In this document: positions 1 through 7,149 of the stretch, piece by piece
How the letters are laid out: the number at the start of each line of letters is the position of its first letter
Position numbering within the stretch: the stretch's first letter is position 1
Source of the DNA: Thiohalocapsa sp.
GTDB taxonomy: Bacteria > Pseudomonadota > Gammaproteobacteria > Chromatiales > Chromatiaceae
Length of the DNA stretch: 54,656 bases
Direction of reading: 5' to 3'
Assembly (NCBI GenBank): GCA_021736785.1
Contig: JAIPFF010000036.1
Coordinates: 1 to 54,656 of the forward strand
Translations under genes and position numbers: made by a program
The notes under the pieces: generated by a model
What the model was told of the DNA's origin: nothing
The model's database searches: none
The model's input: only the letters and a program-made list of their open reading frames with translations

Positions 1-535
1 GCATGCTCTGCCTGCAGCAGTGGTTCACGCTCTCCGACGAGGGGCTCGAGGACGCGGTCTACGACAGCCAGGCGTTCCGCGCCTTCCTCGGGCTGGACTT
101 GGCGCGCGAGTCGGTGCCGGATGCCACTACGGTGTTGAAATTCCGCCGCCTGCTCGAGGACAAGGGGCTCGGCGAGCGGCTGTTCGAGCGGGTCAGCGGG
201 CTGCTGCTCGACAAGGGCACCGTGGTGGACGCCACCATCATCCATGCACCGTCCTCGACCAAGAACGCCGAGAAGGCGCGCGATCCCGAGATGCACCAGA
301 CCCGCAAGGGCAATCAGTGGTACTTCGGCATGAAAGCGCACATCGGCGCCGACCTGCATAGCGGCGTGGTGCACAGCCTCTCGTGCACCGCCGCCAACGT
401 CTCCGATATCGCCGAGACCGCCAATTCGGTCATCGCAAGGTGCGCTACCGCGGGCTGAAGAAGAACGCCAACCAACTGCACCTGCTGTTCGCCTGGGCCA
501 ACCTTTACCTGCTGCGACGATCGCTTGCTGCGTGA
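1..535 (+). pseudogene. IS5-family transposase remnant with internal deletion
   Basis: The frame from position 3 to about 430 reads as the N-terminal and central part of an IS5-type DDE transposase: a WFTLSDEGLEDAVYDS stretch, a TTVLKFRRLLE stretch, then the first catalytic region (VVDATII) and the second (IGADLHSGVVHS). At about 428 the sequence jumps to another frame that encodes the conserved C-terminal tail (KVRYRGLKKNANQLH, then FAWANLYLLRR) and stops at 533-535. Roughly the hundred residues that normally lie between these parts, including the third catalytic acidic residue, are absent, so the enzyme cannot be active. The start lies beyond the window edge. I could not define the terminal inverted repeats. 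The family assignment is from motif order; the loss is directly visible. Confidence 0.8.
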
Positions 536-691
536 GCGCAGCCGAGGTGCGCCCGGAATTCGGGCGTAGCTCGGAAACTGGGGAAGAAAAGCGCGAATTC
601 GGCTCGAAAACCGGCTGAAAGAGGCAATTCCGCGCGCGTTTCGAACACAAGCGGTGACGCTACCGGAAATTGGACATAGATCAGCCCGTCC

Positions 692-784
692 CTAGCGCAG
701 TCGCCCTTCGAGCACGGCGCGATGCCGGTCCGGAGACGGGAGCTCGTCGCCGTCCCGGCTCAGCGACTCCCATAGCGCCTCCAT
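692..784 (-). pseudogene. fragment of an addiction-module component (RelE/ParE-associated antitoxin type)
   Basis: On the minus strand an ATG at 784 opens a 30-codon frame reading MEALWESLSRDG, then ELPSPDRHRAVLEGRLR before a TAG. This matches the central part of the short addiction-module component family (Pfam Unstab_antitox), whose members run MEALWDSL..., ELESPxWHxxVLExR and then continue about 30 more residues. Both the N-terminal helix and the C-terminal half that would contact a toxin are missing, and no RelE/ParE toxin gene adjoins. Recognition is by eye and the piece is short, so confidence is moderate. Confidence 0.5.
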
Positions 785-858
785 GGCTTGAACATTCCCA
801 CGCCGGAGCTTGGGGACGAGCGTACGAGCCTGTGTGGGAACGACGGCGCGTGCCGCGT

Positions 859-1077
859 TCAGTCGGCGCGCGATTGGTGGACGGCGTCGAGGATGTCTTG
901 CGTGGTCGCGGCCGTGCGGATGCCGGGTACGTCGAACGGCGATGCGCCTCCGCGCTGCTTGACGGTCAGCGAGAAGACGGTGCCGTCGCGCCGGCGGATT
1001 TCGATTTCCTCTTCCTGCGCAAGCTCCAGTAGCTTGGCCAGGTTTTGCCGGGCCTCGGAATAGGTAAAGGCCTTCAT
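859..1077 (-). CDS. Phd/YefM-type antitoxin
   Basis: A 72-aa protein that begins MKAFTYSEARQNLAKLLE, the typical N-terminal DNA-binding core of Phd/YefM antitoxins (start, S-E-A-R-xx-L motif, then a beta hairpin IEIRRRDGTVFSLTV). The C-terminal third is expected to be disordered until it wraps the toxin. It lies 22 bases downstream of a PIN-domain toxin gene on the same strand, so in this pair the toxin gene comes first, the reverse of the usual order. Its role would be to neutralise the PIN RNase and, with it, repress the shared promoter. Confidence 0.8.
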   Translation of the reverse strand: MKAFTYSEARQNLAKLLELAQEEEIEIRRRDGTVFSLTVKQRGGASPFDVPGIRTAATTQDILDAVHQSRAD

Positions 1078-1099
1078 GGGTAATGCCTCGCCGTCGTGC

Positions 1100-1489
1100 T
1101 TATGCCAGGGTCTTGATTCTCAGCCGGGACGCAACCCGCTTCATCTCGGCGTCCAGTGTCAGCAGCGGGTGAGACAGCGTCCGGGCGCAGTGCAGAAAAT
1201 AGGCGTCGTAGGCGTAGAGCCCGTATTCGGCCCCGAGTTGCAACGCCTGCGCAACGTCCACGGCAATCAATCGAACCGGAACCTTTTGCGTGGCAGCCAA
1301 CGCCGCCAACGCCTGCTCGCGGGTCAGGCGCTGGCGCTTTACCATGGCCGACAGCGCGTTGCCGATCTCGTAGGGCAGGATCTCCGGTGCCAGGACTTCC
1401 GCATCGGCCGTCACTTCGATGATGCGGCGCTTTTCGGGTTCGTCCAGCGCAACCGCCAGCAAGATGTTCGTGTCCGCGATGAGTCTCAT
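1100..1489 (-). CDS. PIN-domain toxin (VapC-like RNase)
   Basis: A 129-aa protein starting MRLIADTNILLAVAL. The PIN fold acidic residues are visible: the Asp of ADTN near residue 6, the Glu of PEILPYEIGNALS near residue 42, and the later Asp of YDAYFLHCA. Such proteins are Mg-dependent endoribonucleases that cut tRNA, rRNA or mRNA. I chose the ATG at 1489 because it places the ADTNILLA motif at the N terminus as in the family; the same frame stays open upstream but that sequence is not PIN-like. The 14-bp palindrome at 1491-1504 lies immediately before the start codon. The partner Phd-type antitoxin follows downstream. Confidence 0.8.
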   Translation of the reverse strand: MRLIADTNILLAVALDEPEKRRIIEVTADAEVLAPEILPYEIGNALSAMVKRQRLTREQALAALAATQKVPVRLIAVDVAQALQLGAEYGLYAYDAYFLHCARTLSHPLLTLDAEMKRVASRLRIKTLA

Positions 1490-1490
1490 A

Positions 1491-1504
1491 TGTACAATTG
1501 TACA
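1491..1504. promoter_or_regulatory. 14-bp perfect palindrome, likely toxin-antitoxin operator
   Basis: TGTACAATTGTACA is a perfect palindrome one base upstream of the PIN toxin start codon, so it occupies the position of the ribosome binding site. Each strand also contains TACAAT, which could serve as a -10 element for a divergent promoter. Autoregulatory operators of this size are typical of toxin-antitoxin loci. The function is inferred from position and symmetry. Confidence 0.5.
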
Positions 1505-1539
1505 ATGTTTTCGTTGATGGCAAGACCGACCCCCGTTCG

Positions 1540-1686
1540 ATGACCGACCTTCCGAAGCCGGTGCTGGCGCAGGTGCGCGCGATCCTGAGCAAGGACGTGG
1601 ATGCCGACCGGATGGCGCTGTTCTGGCCCGATCCCATGCTGGATCTCGAGCGCGAAAGCGTGGATCTGGACGCGCTGCTGGAATAG
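1540..1686 (+). CDS. small protein of unknown function
   Basis: An ATG at 1540 opens a 48-codon frame (MTDLPKPVLAQVRAILSK, then LFWPDPMLDLE and a TAG). It is divergent from the PIN toxin and lies downstream of the shared palindrome. I do not recognise the sequence. The acidic, amphipathic composition could fit a small regulatory protein, or a leftover of the degraded gene that follows directly at 1737. No clear Shine-Dalgarno is visible. Confidence 0.3.
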   Translation: MTDLPKPVLAQVRAILSKDVDADRMALFWPDPMLDLERESVDLDALLE

Positions 1687-1736
1687 TCCCGGCGTGCGGA
1701 CGCCGCGGCGCGAGTCGCCGCGCTGCCGGAACCGCG

Positions 1737-2114
1737 CTGGCGGCGCTGGAAGCCACCGGCTGGCAGGTGCGAGGGAGCAGCAGTTGGAGACCGCCCGCAT
1801 GGCCCTGCGCGCCTGTCGCTGGTTGGCGGCGCAGGCGCCCGCCCGGGAACCGCCGAGCGCATGGCCACCCGAGGCCATCGAGGCCTATATCGCCAATGGC
1901 GGCCGGCTCGATTCGGCCCGGAGCAAGCTCTGGCGTGGCGATGCCCACGAACCGTTGAGCCGGGTCTATCAACGCCTGTCGGCATTACCTCGCGGAACGG
2001 CGCGAGGCGTTCAATAGGGACTTCGCCCGCCACTTGCCCGCCATTGCCCGGGGTGCCCGCATCGCGGACCGGGCTGTGCCGATCGAGGATGCATTGGCCT
2101 CCCGGGTAGCACCG
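1737..2114 (+). pseudogene. degraded BREX-2 PglZ-like fragment
   Basis: Translating across three frames gives a continuous protein-like string: LAALEATGWQV, then REQQLETARMALRACRWLAA, then AYIANGGRLDSARSKLWRGD, then LSRVYQRLSA, then ERREAFNRDFARHLPAIA, then VPIEDALASRVAP. As I recall them, BREX-2 PglZ phosphatases show the same order (GG-x-x-D-x-AR...W-x-GD, Y-x-x-L, RREx-x-N-x-x-FA, then VEDxLxxVVAPLA just before the LVLDGMS catalytic segment). At least two frameshifts, near 1775 and 1983, and truncation right before the catalytic part make this a relic. No other BREX gene is present. The identification is by motif memory and needs a profile search. Confidence 0.45.
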
Positions 2115-2124
2115 CGAGGCGCCG

Positions 2125-2290
2125 TCAAGGCTTGGGATTTCTGCGCCGCACCCACTGCTCCAGCAAGTGCTGTTCGTTCGCATCGAGATCGGCGAGCAAT
2201 CTGATCAGATGGACAGCGCCGGCAATGTGCTGGGCTTCCAGCGGCTGCCCCACCGGCGTGATGCGGCCTCTGCTCCGCGCAAAGCGCCAA
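2125..2290 (-). pseudogene. unrecognised protein fragment
   Basis: The minus-strand frame ending at 2125 has coding-like composition over about 55 codons, ending HLIRLLADLDANEQ then LLEQWVRRRNPKP and a stop. Upstream in the same frame the translation becomes Pro/Arg-rich and looks like shadow sequence. It may be the 3' end of a lost gene in this island. I do not know the family. Confidence 0.25.
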
Positions 2291-2318
2291 TGACACCTGG
2301 CGACAGGGGGCCAAGCTG

Positions 2319-2567
2319 ATGCAACGCAACAACGCCGAAACAGAGGCGGTGGAATCCAAAGCCCGCCCCGCGGAAAACCACCGATTGCGGGCATGGGACG
2401 AGCCTCCAAAGTCGGGGGCGCAAGATCGTCGCGCCGCCGACGTCTTGTTGGACTCTGGTGTTCTGGTGCAGCCATTTCCCATTTGGCGCGAAGATTGGGA
2501 GCATCCGGAGACCACGCCCAATTCGGCGCTGCTCGCCGAAATCGATCGGGACGGCATCCCGCTGTGA
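2319..2567 (+). pseudogene. C-terminal fragment of a MNT-type nucleotidyltransferase antitoxin
   Basis: The last 45 or so residues (ADVLLDSGVLVQPFPIWRED, then HPETTPNSALLAEIDRDGIPL) resemble the C-terminal part of minimal nucleotidyltransferases, which end with a ...LLDTGVLVQ...PxW...HPE...NPxLLxxIRREGxxL pattern. The N-terminal half, where the GSxARG active-site motif should be, is replaced by unrelated low-similarity sequence. The stop overlaps the start of a HEPN-domain frame (GTG at 2564), the usual arrangement of MNT-HEPN toxin-antitoxin pairs. I call it a remnant. Confidence 0.55.
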
Positions 2568-2755
2568 CGTTCGCCCAACTGATGGCCAAGGAGCATCACG
2601 CCCTGGAGTCGGCACGGTTGCTGCCGCGGGCGGGTGATGCCGACGGGGCCTGCAATCGTGCCTACTACGCGATGTTCGATTCGGCGCGGGCAGCTCTCGC
2701 GGCAGGCAATCCGACCGCGGAGATGGCCGCCGCCAAAAGTTCGGCGGCGCCTTGA
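2564..2755 (+). pseudogene. truncated HEPN-domain toxin
   Basis: From the overlapping GTG at 2564 the frame encodes TFAQLMAKEHHALESARLL, then GDADGACNRAYYAMFDSARAA, the first two helices of a HEPN protein with the NRAYYAMFDxARA core. After residue 50 the similarity ends and the frame stops at 2755. Family members are 120-140 aa and carry an Rx4-6H RNase motif in the missing part, so the toxin should be inactive. Together with the preceding fragment this was an MNT-HEPN module. Confidence 0.6.
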
Positions 2756-2789
2756 GCGCCCGGGACACTAATGCGGTGCACAGGAGGTT

Positions 2790-3150
2790 CTCGCGCCGGT
2801 GCAAGGGCGGACGGTAGTCGACCCGCGCCCTGTGGTTGTCGATGAAGGCCTCCGCGAGCTCGCGGCCGTAGGCCGCGTGGAGCTGGGCCTCGGACTGGAT
2901 TACCGTGGCGATGCGGATGCCCGGCCACGCACGTAGGAGAGCGTATGGACCAGCTTGTCCATACGCCCGAGCAACAAGAGCTCGTGGAGCAGGAGCAGCG
3001 CCGGGATCTTCAGGTCCGCGTCGTCGGCCGGCGTCTTCCCGGGCTTGGTATTGCTCGCGAGGAAGAATTCGATCAGGAGGCGCACCAGCGGCGCCAAGCA
3101 TTGCAGAACCTCCGGCGTGATCGCGATGAAGACTTTCCGTTCGGCGCGCC
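2790..3150 (-). pseudogene. fragment of a conjugative coupling protein (TraG/VirD4 type)
   Basis: Read on the minus strand with one frameshift near 2930, the translation gives KVFIAITPEVLQCLAPLVRL, then LIEFFLASNTKPGKTP, then LKIPALLLLHELLLLGRMDK, then LVHTLSYVRG, then GIRIATVIQSEAQLHAAYGR and AEAFIDNHRARVDYRPPLHR. This is the Walker B to C-terminal ATPase core of type IV coupling proteins (LLxLDEFxxLGRMD...GIRxxxVxQSxAQLxxxYG...NxxxRVxxxP). The Walker B Asp-Glu is changed to His-Glu. It marks former conjugative DNA in the island. Confidence 0.65.
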
Positions 3151-3407
3151 GCCGCGGTGGAGGTCGTCACGGAGGCCGCCGACCCGGTTTCGGATCGATC
3201 CGAGCCCGAGATGCCGACAGCGCCCGAGACTGCCGCTGCCACCGCTGGCGGTGCCGACGCTCGGCGCACTGCTCGGGATTATTGCCCTGGCGGTGATGCT
3301 CGCGCAGACGCAGAAGCGGTTGTAGTCCCGGCGCTGGATGGACCATCTGCGACAGGTCTGTCCCAGCGTCGGTGCACGTGACCGGCGGCTGCCGGAACCG
3401 GGATCGT

Positions 3408-3818
3408 TCAGGCAGGGGCGAAGGAATTCTTCACGAGCAGCCGGTCCTCGATGCGCTGGCCATCCTGCAGATCCTCGGTCCAAAGCACGCTGCAATCGGC
3501 CAGCAGCGCGGCCGCGACGATCATGGAATCGTAGAGCGAGAATCCATAACGCTCGCAGATCGCGAGGCCGCGCGCGTGCGTGGCGACCGTCAACGGCTCG
3601 ACTCGGCAAAGCGCCCGTGCGGTGTCGAGCAGTTCGCGGATCTCCGGCCAGGTCAGGCCGAGCTTGCGTGACGCGACGGCTGCGAACTCGTTCAACACCT
3701 GCACGCTGATCGCGCCACCCTCGGCGAGCAGGGCTTCCGCCCGGTCCGCCTTCGCCGCGTCGCCAGAGAGCAGATACAGCAGCACATCGGTGTCGAAGAA
3801 CGCCTCAGTCCCGCTCAT
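3408..3818 (-). CDS. VapC-type PIN-domain toxin
   Basis: A 136-aa PIN protein. Visible acidic positions are the Asp of AFFDTDVLLYLLS near residue 10, the Glu of SVQVLNEFAAVA near residue 43, and the Asp of GFSLYDSMIVAAA plus the WTEDLQDG end motif. This subgroup (FDTNVLxYLL... WTEDLQxGQ) is an RNase toxin. The start ATG at 3818 lies inside the end of the upstream antitoxin gene, with a 14-base overlap that suggests translational coupling. The length is normal and all acidic residues are present, so the toxin is predicted to be functional. Confidence 0.85.
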   Translation of the reverse strand: MSGTEAFFDTDVLLYLLSGDAAKADRAEALLAEGGAISVQVLNEFAAVASRKLGLTWPEIRELLDTARALCRVEPLTVATHARGLAICERYGFSLYDSMIVAAALLADCSVLWTEDLQDGQRIEDRLLVKNSFAPA

Positions 3819-4038
3819 GCGCCTCGAGCCGATCGAAGCGGAACCCCTCGGGCAGGCGTCCCCGGTACTTGCGAAGCCGCGCCAGCAGCTCGCGGTTGTC
3901 GGGCGCCTTGCGCACGCTCAAGGACCGCGCCCCCTCGACCTGGATCTCGATGTCGTCGCCCTCGCGCAAACCGAGCGCCTCGACCACCGCGGCGGGCAGA
4001 CGCACCGCCAGGCTGTTGCCCCATTTGGAAACCTGCAT
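3805..4038 (-). CDS. AbrB/MazE-family antitoxin
   Basis: A 77-aa protein beginning MQVSKWGNSLAVRLPAAVVE, the swapped-hairpin AbrB fold with the K-W-G-N-S-L-A-V-R-(L/I)-P signature, followed by LGLREGDDIEIQVEG. The C-terminal part, LARLRKYRGRLPEGFRFDR, is the expected toxin-binding tail. I prefer the ATG at 4038 because the MxVxKWGNS motif is always N-terminal in the family, although the frame extends four codons further. It would repress its own promoter through the inverted repeat at 4061-4087. Confidence 0.85.
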   Translation of the reverse strand: MQVSKWGNSLAVRLPAAVVEALGLREGDDIEIQVEGARSLSVRKAPDNRELLARLRKYRGRLPEGFRFDRLEAHERD

Positions 4039-4060
4039 CGCGTGCTCCACGGAACGCGTT

Positions 4061-4087
4061 GGCTATACGTGTTGCAAGTGTATAGCC
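4061..4087. promoter_or_regulatory. inverted repeat operator of the AbrB-type antitoxin operon
   Basis: GGCTATAC at 4061-4068 and GTATAGCC at 4080-4087 form a perfect 8-bp inverted repeat separated by 11 bases, 23 bases upstream of the antitoxin start on the minus strand. Size and position fit the autoregulatory operator of a MazE/VapB-type antitoxin. Function is inferred. Confidence 0.6.
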
Positions 4088-4284
4088 GAGTCGTCGGTTG
4101 TTCAGTGTCCCGATCGTTTGGCGCCGAGCAGATCGGCCGCGGCGGGATGCGGGTCCAGCGCATCCCGGTGCGGCGGGATCGGGTAGCGCACCGCATCGCG
4201 GGTGCCGCGCGTCGGCTCGGATCTTGAGAGCTCGTTGGCATCCATCCGCGTGCGGTTCGCCCCCTGGGACCTTCTGCAGCGGCC

Positions 4285-4314
4285 TTGACCATTATCTGAC
4301 GTAAACGTTAGATT
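4285..4314 (+). promoter_or_regulatory. MerR-type promoter and operator
   Basis: TTGACC at 4285-4290 and TAGATT at 4309-4314 form a -35/-10 pair with an 18-base spacer. A near-perfect dyad, TCTGACGT-AA-ACGTTAGA (4295-4312), fills the spacer. MerR regulators bind between the -35 and -10 of promoters with long spacers, and ACGT...ACGT dyads are common in this family. It would drive the small frame at 4344 and then merR. The 200 bases upstream (4088-4284) contain no gene I can support. Confidence 0.55.
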
Positions 4315-4343
4315 AGTGCTTCCATCCCAGCCGGAGGCCACCC

Positions 4344-4520
4344 ATGTCATCGAGACGGCTGCTGCATAGCGACCAAACGAACGACACCGCCGCGCGGTGG
4401 GAGCCGTTGCGCAAGCCGCACGTGCGGTTCGTCTCGCATGATGCACGACAAACGAGAGCCCATCGGCTTCTCGCAGCCATGCGTGCGCGGAGCATCGCCG
4501 CGCGTGCCGTCAATCCCTGA
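4344..4520 (+). CDS. possible 58-aa leader protein of the merR operon
   Basis: An ATG at 4344 is preceded at 7 bases by a strong Shine-Dalgarno, GGAGG (4332-4336), and opens a 58-codon frame (MSSRRLLHSDQTND, ending RSIAARAVNP) that stops 21 bases before merR. It lies just downstream of the MerR-type promoter. The product is rich in Arg and Ala with no recognisable domain. The Shine-Dalgarno and placement argue for translation; composition alone does not. It could be a leader peptide coupling translation to merR. Confidence 0.4.
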   Translation: MSSRRLLHSDQTNDTAARWEPLRKPHVRFVSHDARQTRAHRLLAAMRARSIAARAVNP

Positions 4521-4541
4521 CCCGGACCCGTCTCACCTGCA

Positions 4542-5006
4542 ATGAAGATCGGCACGATTGCCGAGCAGCTCGGCACCACGGTCCGTGCACTTCGCTTCTA
4601 CGAAGAGCAGGGGCTGGTGCAGCCCCGGCGCACGCCGGGCGGCACACGCGTCTACGACGACGCGGATGTCGCTCGTTTCGCGGCCATTCTCGCCTTGGCG
4701 CGCCTGGGGTTCTCGTTGCAGGAGCTGGCGGCTTTGGGGGCCGTGCGGCCGCAGAGTGCGACCGGAGACGCGGCGAGTCGCGCGGTGCTCGAGAAGCTCG
4801 GGGCCATGGACCGGTCCCTCGCCGAGCAGGCGGCCGCCATCGACGCCCAACGCGGCGATCTGGCACGGGCCGAGGCCCTGGTGCGCCGCTGCCGGGGCTG
4901 CACCGAGCGCCCGGTGCGCGCGGTCTGCGATCGGTGCGAGGTCAGCCTGGGCGTGCGCGACAGCCAAGTCCTGCAGTTGGTCTGGGAGGCTCCCGAGCGT
5001 GACTGA
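4542..5006 (+). CDS. MerR-family transcriptional regulator
   Basis: A 154-aa regulator. Residues 1-70 are the MerR winged helix-turn-helix (MKIGTIAEQLGTTVRALRFY, then EEQGLVQPRRTPGGTRVY). A dimerisation helix follows (about 75-112). The C terminus carries two CxxC pairs (Cys117/Cys120 and Cys129/Cys132) in CRGC...CDRC, which suggests a bound metal ion or a thiol sensor, though the arrangement is not the classical MerR, CueR or SoxR one. It would distort the long-spacer promoter at 4285-4314. The next gene overlaps its stop by 8 bases, so that protein is probably co-translated and functionally linked. Confidence 0.88.
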   Translation: MKIGTIAEQLGTTVRALRFYEEQGLVQPRRTPGGTRVYDDADVARFAAILALARLGFSLQELAALGAVRPQSATGDAASRAVLEKLGAMDRSLAEQAAAIDAQRGDLARAEALVRRCRGCTERPVRAVCDRCEVSLGVRDSQVLQLVWEAPERD

Positions 5007-5685
5007 GGTCCGTCTCGACTGCCGGTATCGACGTGAATGGCCGGACGGCTTCGGTGCGCGCGGCTGGAAGCTTGCCTCGAGCATGCATGATCCGAACATC
5101 ATCGCCTCGACACCGGCCACCGGAGATCGAATCCCCACGGCGGTGTTCATTCACGACATCCTCGATCACGCCCTCTGCGGTCTGCCGCCCAGTGGCCACC
5201 GCGCGGAGGCGATCGCCTTGTTGCAACTGGCGGCACGCACCGGCGCCGATCCGCGGCCGGACTTCGCGCAGATGGTCGATGAGGATCTGCTGCAAGGGCA
5301 GACCGACGGCGAGGCGCTGGCAACGTTCCTGCCGGCGGATTTGATGGTCATGCGGCGATCCGCAGCGCCCATGGGCCGTGCCCTGATGGACGACCTGATC
5401 CGGCAATGTGGTCGAGAGGCATTACGGGCGCGCCTCGTCCGGCACCTGTTCGATCTGGGCGAGGCGGGACTCGAGCGGGCGCGCGCGGTCTACCGGTCGC
5501 ATGGTCTCGACGATTCCCGGCGCGGTGCGCTCGGTATGGCACTGCAGCGCCTGTTCGAGAAGGCCGACCAACAGGTCGTTGACGCCGGCTGGGGCGCCGC
5601 GAAGGGTGTGATGGCGATCGATCGGACGCACTGCCACTTCCGTTTGAGCACTCCGCGGCCCTGGAACCTGAGCGGCCCCTACTGA
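4999..5685 (+). CDS. conserved-looking protein of unknown function, merR operon
   Basis: A GTG at 4999, inside the end of merR, gives a 228-aa protein (VTEVRLDCRYRREWPDG start). It has no signal peptide and no membrane segment; it is mostly helical with many acidic and Arg residues (HDILDHALCGLPPSGH, QLAARTGADPRPDFAQMV, AMDDL-like segments, and a C terminus ending HFRLSTPRPWNLSGPY). I do not recognise a domain. No earlier start fits because the upstream frame is the shadow of merR. The 8-base overlap implies translational coupling, so it may be the effector controlled by, or a cofactor of, the regulator. Confidence 0.65.
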   Translation: MTEVRLDCRYRREWPDGFGARGWKLASSMHDPNIIASTPATGDRIPTAVFIHDILDHALCGLPPSGHRAEAIALLQLAARTGADPRPDFAQMVDEDLLQGQTDGEALATFLPADLMVMRRSAAPMGRALMDDLIRQCGREALRARLVRHLFDLGEAGLERARAVYRSHGLDDSRRGALGMALQRLFEKADQQVVDAGWGAAKGVMAIDRTHCHFRLSTPRPWNLSGPY

Positions 5686-5787
5686 GGCCGTTCGAGGATC
5701 ACGCCGGCGCGTCGCTTTCAAGGTCCGGCGACCGGTCCTACAGGTTAAGCTGCCTGCTCCCGCCAATTGACGCCCGCGAGCCCCGCA

Positions 5788-6636
5788 ATGAAGATCGCCA
5801 TCATCGGCGCAGCCGGCAAGACCGGAACCGCTCTGGTCCAAGAGGCACTGAAGCGTGCCTATCAAGTCAACGCCCTCTGCCGCTCGGCGTCCGCGGGGAA
5901 GCTTGCCGGATTCGGCAACGCTCCGGGCTTCGAGCTGATCACGGCACCGTCGGTCACGGATGCGGGCGCCCTGCAACAGGCGCTGTCCGATGTCGATGCG
6001 GCGATCGTCGTTCTGATCGCCGTCCGTGACCTCAAGGCCACCGCATTGGTCGCGGCCCTCGCGCGAGCCGGCGCCGAGGCGGCCTGCCGGCGCTTCGTCT
6101 TCACCGCCGGCGAGATCACGGCCGTCCCGAGCCCGGACGAGCGCCAAAGCCTGCAGCAGCGCCTGATGCTGGCCGTGTTCGCCCCGCTGATGCGCCTCAC
6201 GCCGTATTCGCTGCGGGACATGCGCGACGCCTCCCGCCAAATCCGGCAGCTTGATTGGGACTGGACCATCATCCGCGCCCCAACGCTGATCGACGCGGCG
6301 CCTACCGGCTATCGCCTTGGTGCGCTCGACGCCCTGCCGAAGGAGCCGAATAAACGACGCTCGGCGGTCGTGATCGAGGACAGCGGGCTGTTCGACGAGA
6401 CCTACCCGAATATCATCCTCGTGCCACTGGCGGAGGACCCGCACCTGGCGATTTCCGACCTGGCGGTCCAGAGCTTGCCCACACCGGAGAATGGCTGCAC
6501 CAAGGCCTACTTCGCCCTGGCCCATCATGTCACGACCACGTCAAAGCAGCGGATCGCCTCGACGCCCTCCCGCATCACAGACGCGCAACTGATCGAGATT
6601 CGGCGGCTGATCGGGATCGCAATCGGACTGGAATGA
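5788..6636 (+). CDS. NAD(P)-binding NmrA/SDR-like oxidoreductase
   Basis: A 282-aa atypical short-chain dehydrogenase. MKIAIIGAAGKTGTALVQEA at the N terminus is the Rossmann beta-alpha-beta with the GxxGxxG-type dinucleotide loop; the SDR_a5/NmrA pattern continues with ALCRSASA and a DAAIVVLIAV strand. There is no YxxxK catalytic pair in the usual place, consistent with NmrA-like proteins that sense NAD(P) or act on quinones. I use the ATG at 5788, which puts the strand at the N terminus; a TTG seven codons upstream in the same frame is less likely. It is monocistronic on the plus strand, 100 bases after the merR operon. Confidence 0.75.
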   Translation: MKIAIIGAAGKTGTALVQEALKRAYQVNALCRSASAGKLAGFGNAPGFELITAPSVTDAGALQQALSDVDAAIVVLIAVRDLKATALVAALARAGAEAACRRFVFTAGEITAVPSPDERQSLQQRLMLAVFAPLMRLTPYSLRDMRDASRQIRQLDWDWTIIRAPTLIDAAPTGYRLGALDALPKEPNKRRSAVVIEDSGLFDETYPNIILVPLAEDPHLAISDLAVQSLPTPENGCTKAYFALAHHVTTTSKQRIASTPSRITDAQLIEIRRLIGIAIGLE

Positions 6637-6912
6637 GGTTCGGGGCCGGGCACATGTCGGGGGCAGACAAGACCCTATGCCGTCCGAGCTAAACCGGTAT
6701 AGACCCGGGGCGGGCGACGCTGTTTCCCGGAGTGAAGGTCGACCGCGAACAAGGCGATGAATTTGCGGGTCGGATTGGGCAGGGAGCCCGACTCCGGCAG
6801 ATGAGTGTTCGATCCCGCACCGCCCAAGTCCGCGGGCGCGCCGGCTGACACCTAGACGGCCCCGTTGACCTGCTAGCATTGCAATCATCTTCTCGAATAC
6901 AGGAGCCGGACC

Positions 6913-7149
6913 GTGGCCAACCTGGTCGTCAGAAACCTCGATCAGCGCATCGTCGATGCGCTGAAGCGCCGTGCCGCTGGCCATGGGCGCAGCGCCGAGG
7001 CCGAGCATCGGCTGATCCTGGAGCAGGTGCTGCTGCATCCGCCCAAGCGGAGCTTCGCCGAGGTCCTGGCATCCATGCCCGACGTTGGCGAGGACAGCGA
7101 CTTCGAGCGCACCGAGCCCGGGGAGCGGGCCGCTGGTGTATTTGATTGA
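6913..7149 (+). CDS. FitA-like ribbon-helix-helix antitoxin
   Basis: A 78-aa protein starting at GTG 6913 with MANLVVRNLDQRIVDALKRR, then AAGHGRSAEAEHRLILEQVL, the ribbon-helix-helix DNA-binding fold typical of FitA/StbC antitoxins (NLxVRNLDxxxxxALKxRAAxxGRSxEAEHRxIL). The C-terminal tail would bind the FitB toxin. It is intact. The cognate toxin gene overlaps its stop but is truncated, so the antitoxin is now effectively an orphan. The 270-base gap upstream (6640-6912) shows no gene I can support. Confidence 0.85.
   Translation: MANLVVRNLDQRIVDALKRRAAGHGRSAEAEHRLILEQVLLHPPKRSFAEVLASMPDVGEDSDFERTEPGERAAGVFD

Noticed and set aside
4088-4284. Minus-strand frame ending with TRDAVRYPIPPHRDALDPHP near 4102
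   Set aside because: Short and coding-like in composition only; no start, domain or partner could be supported.
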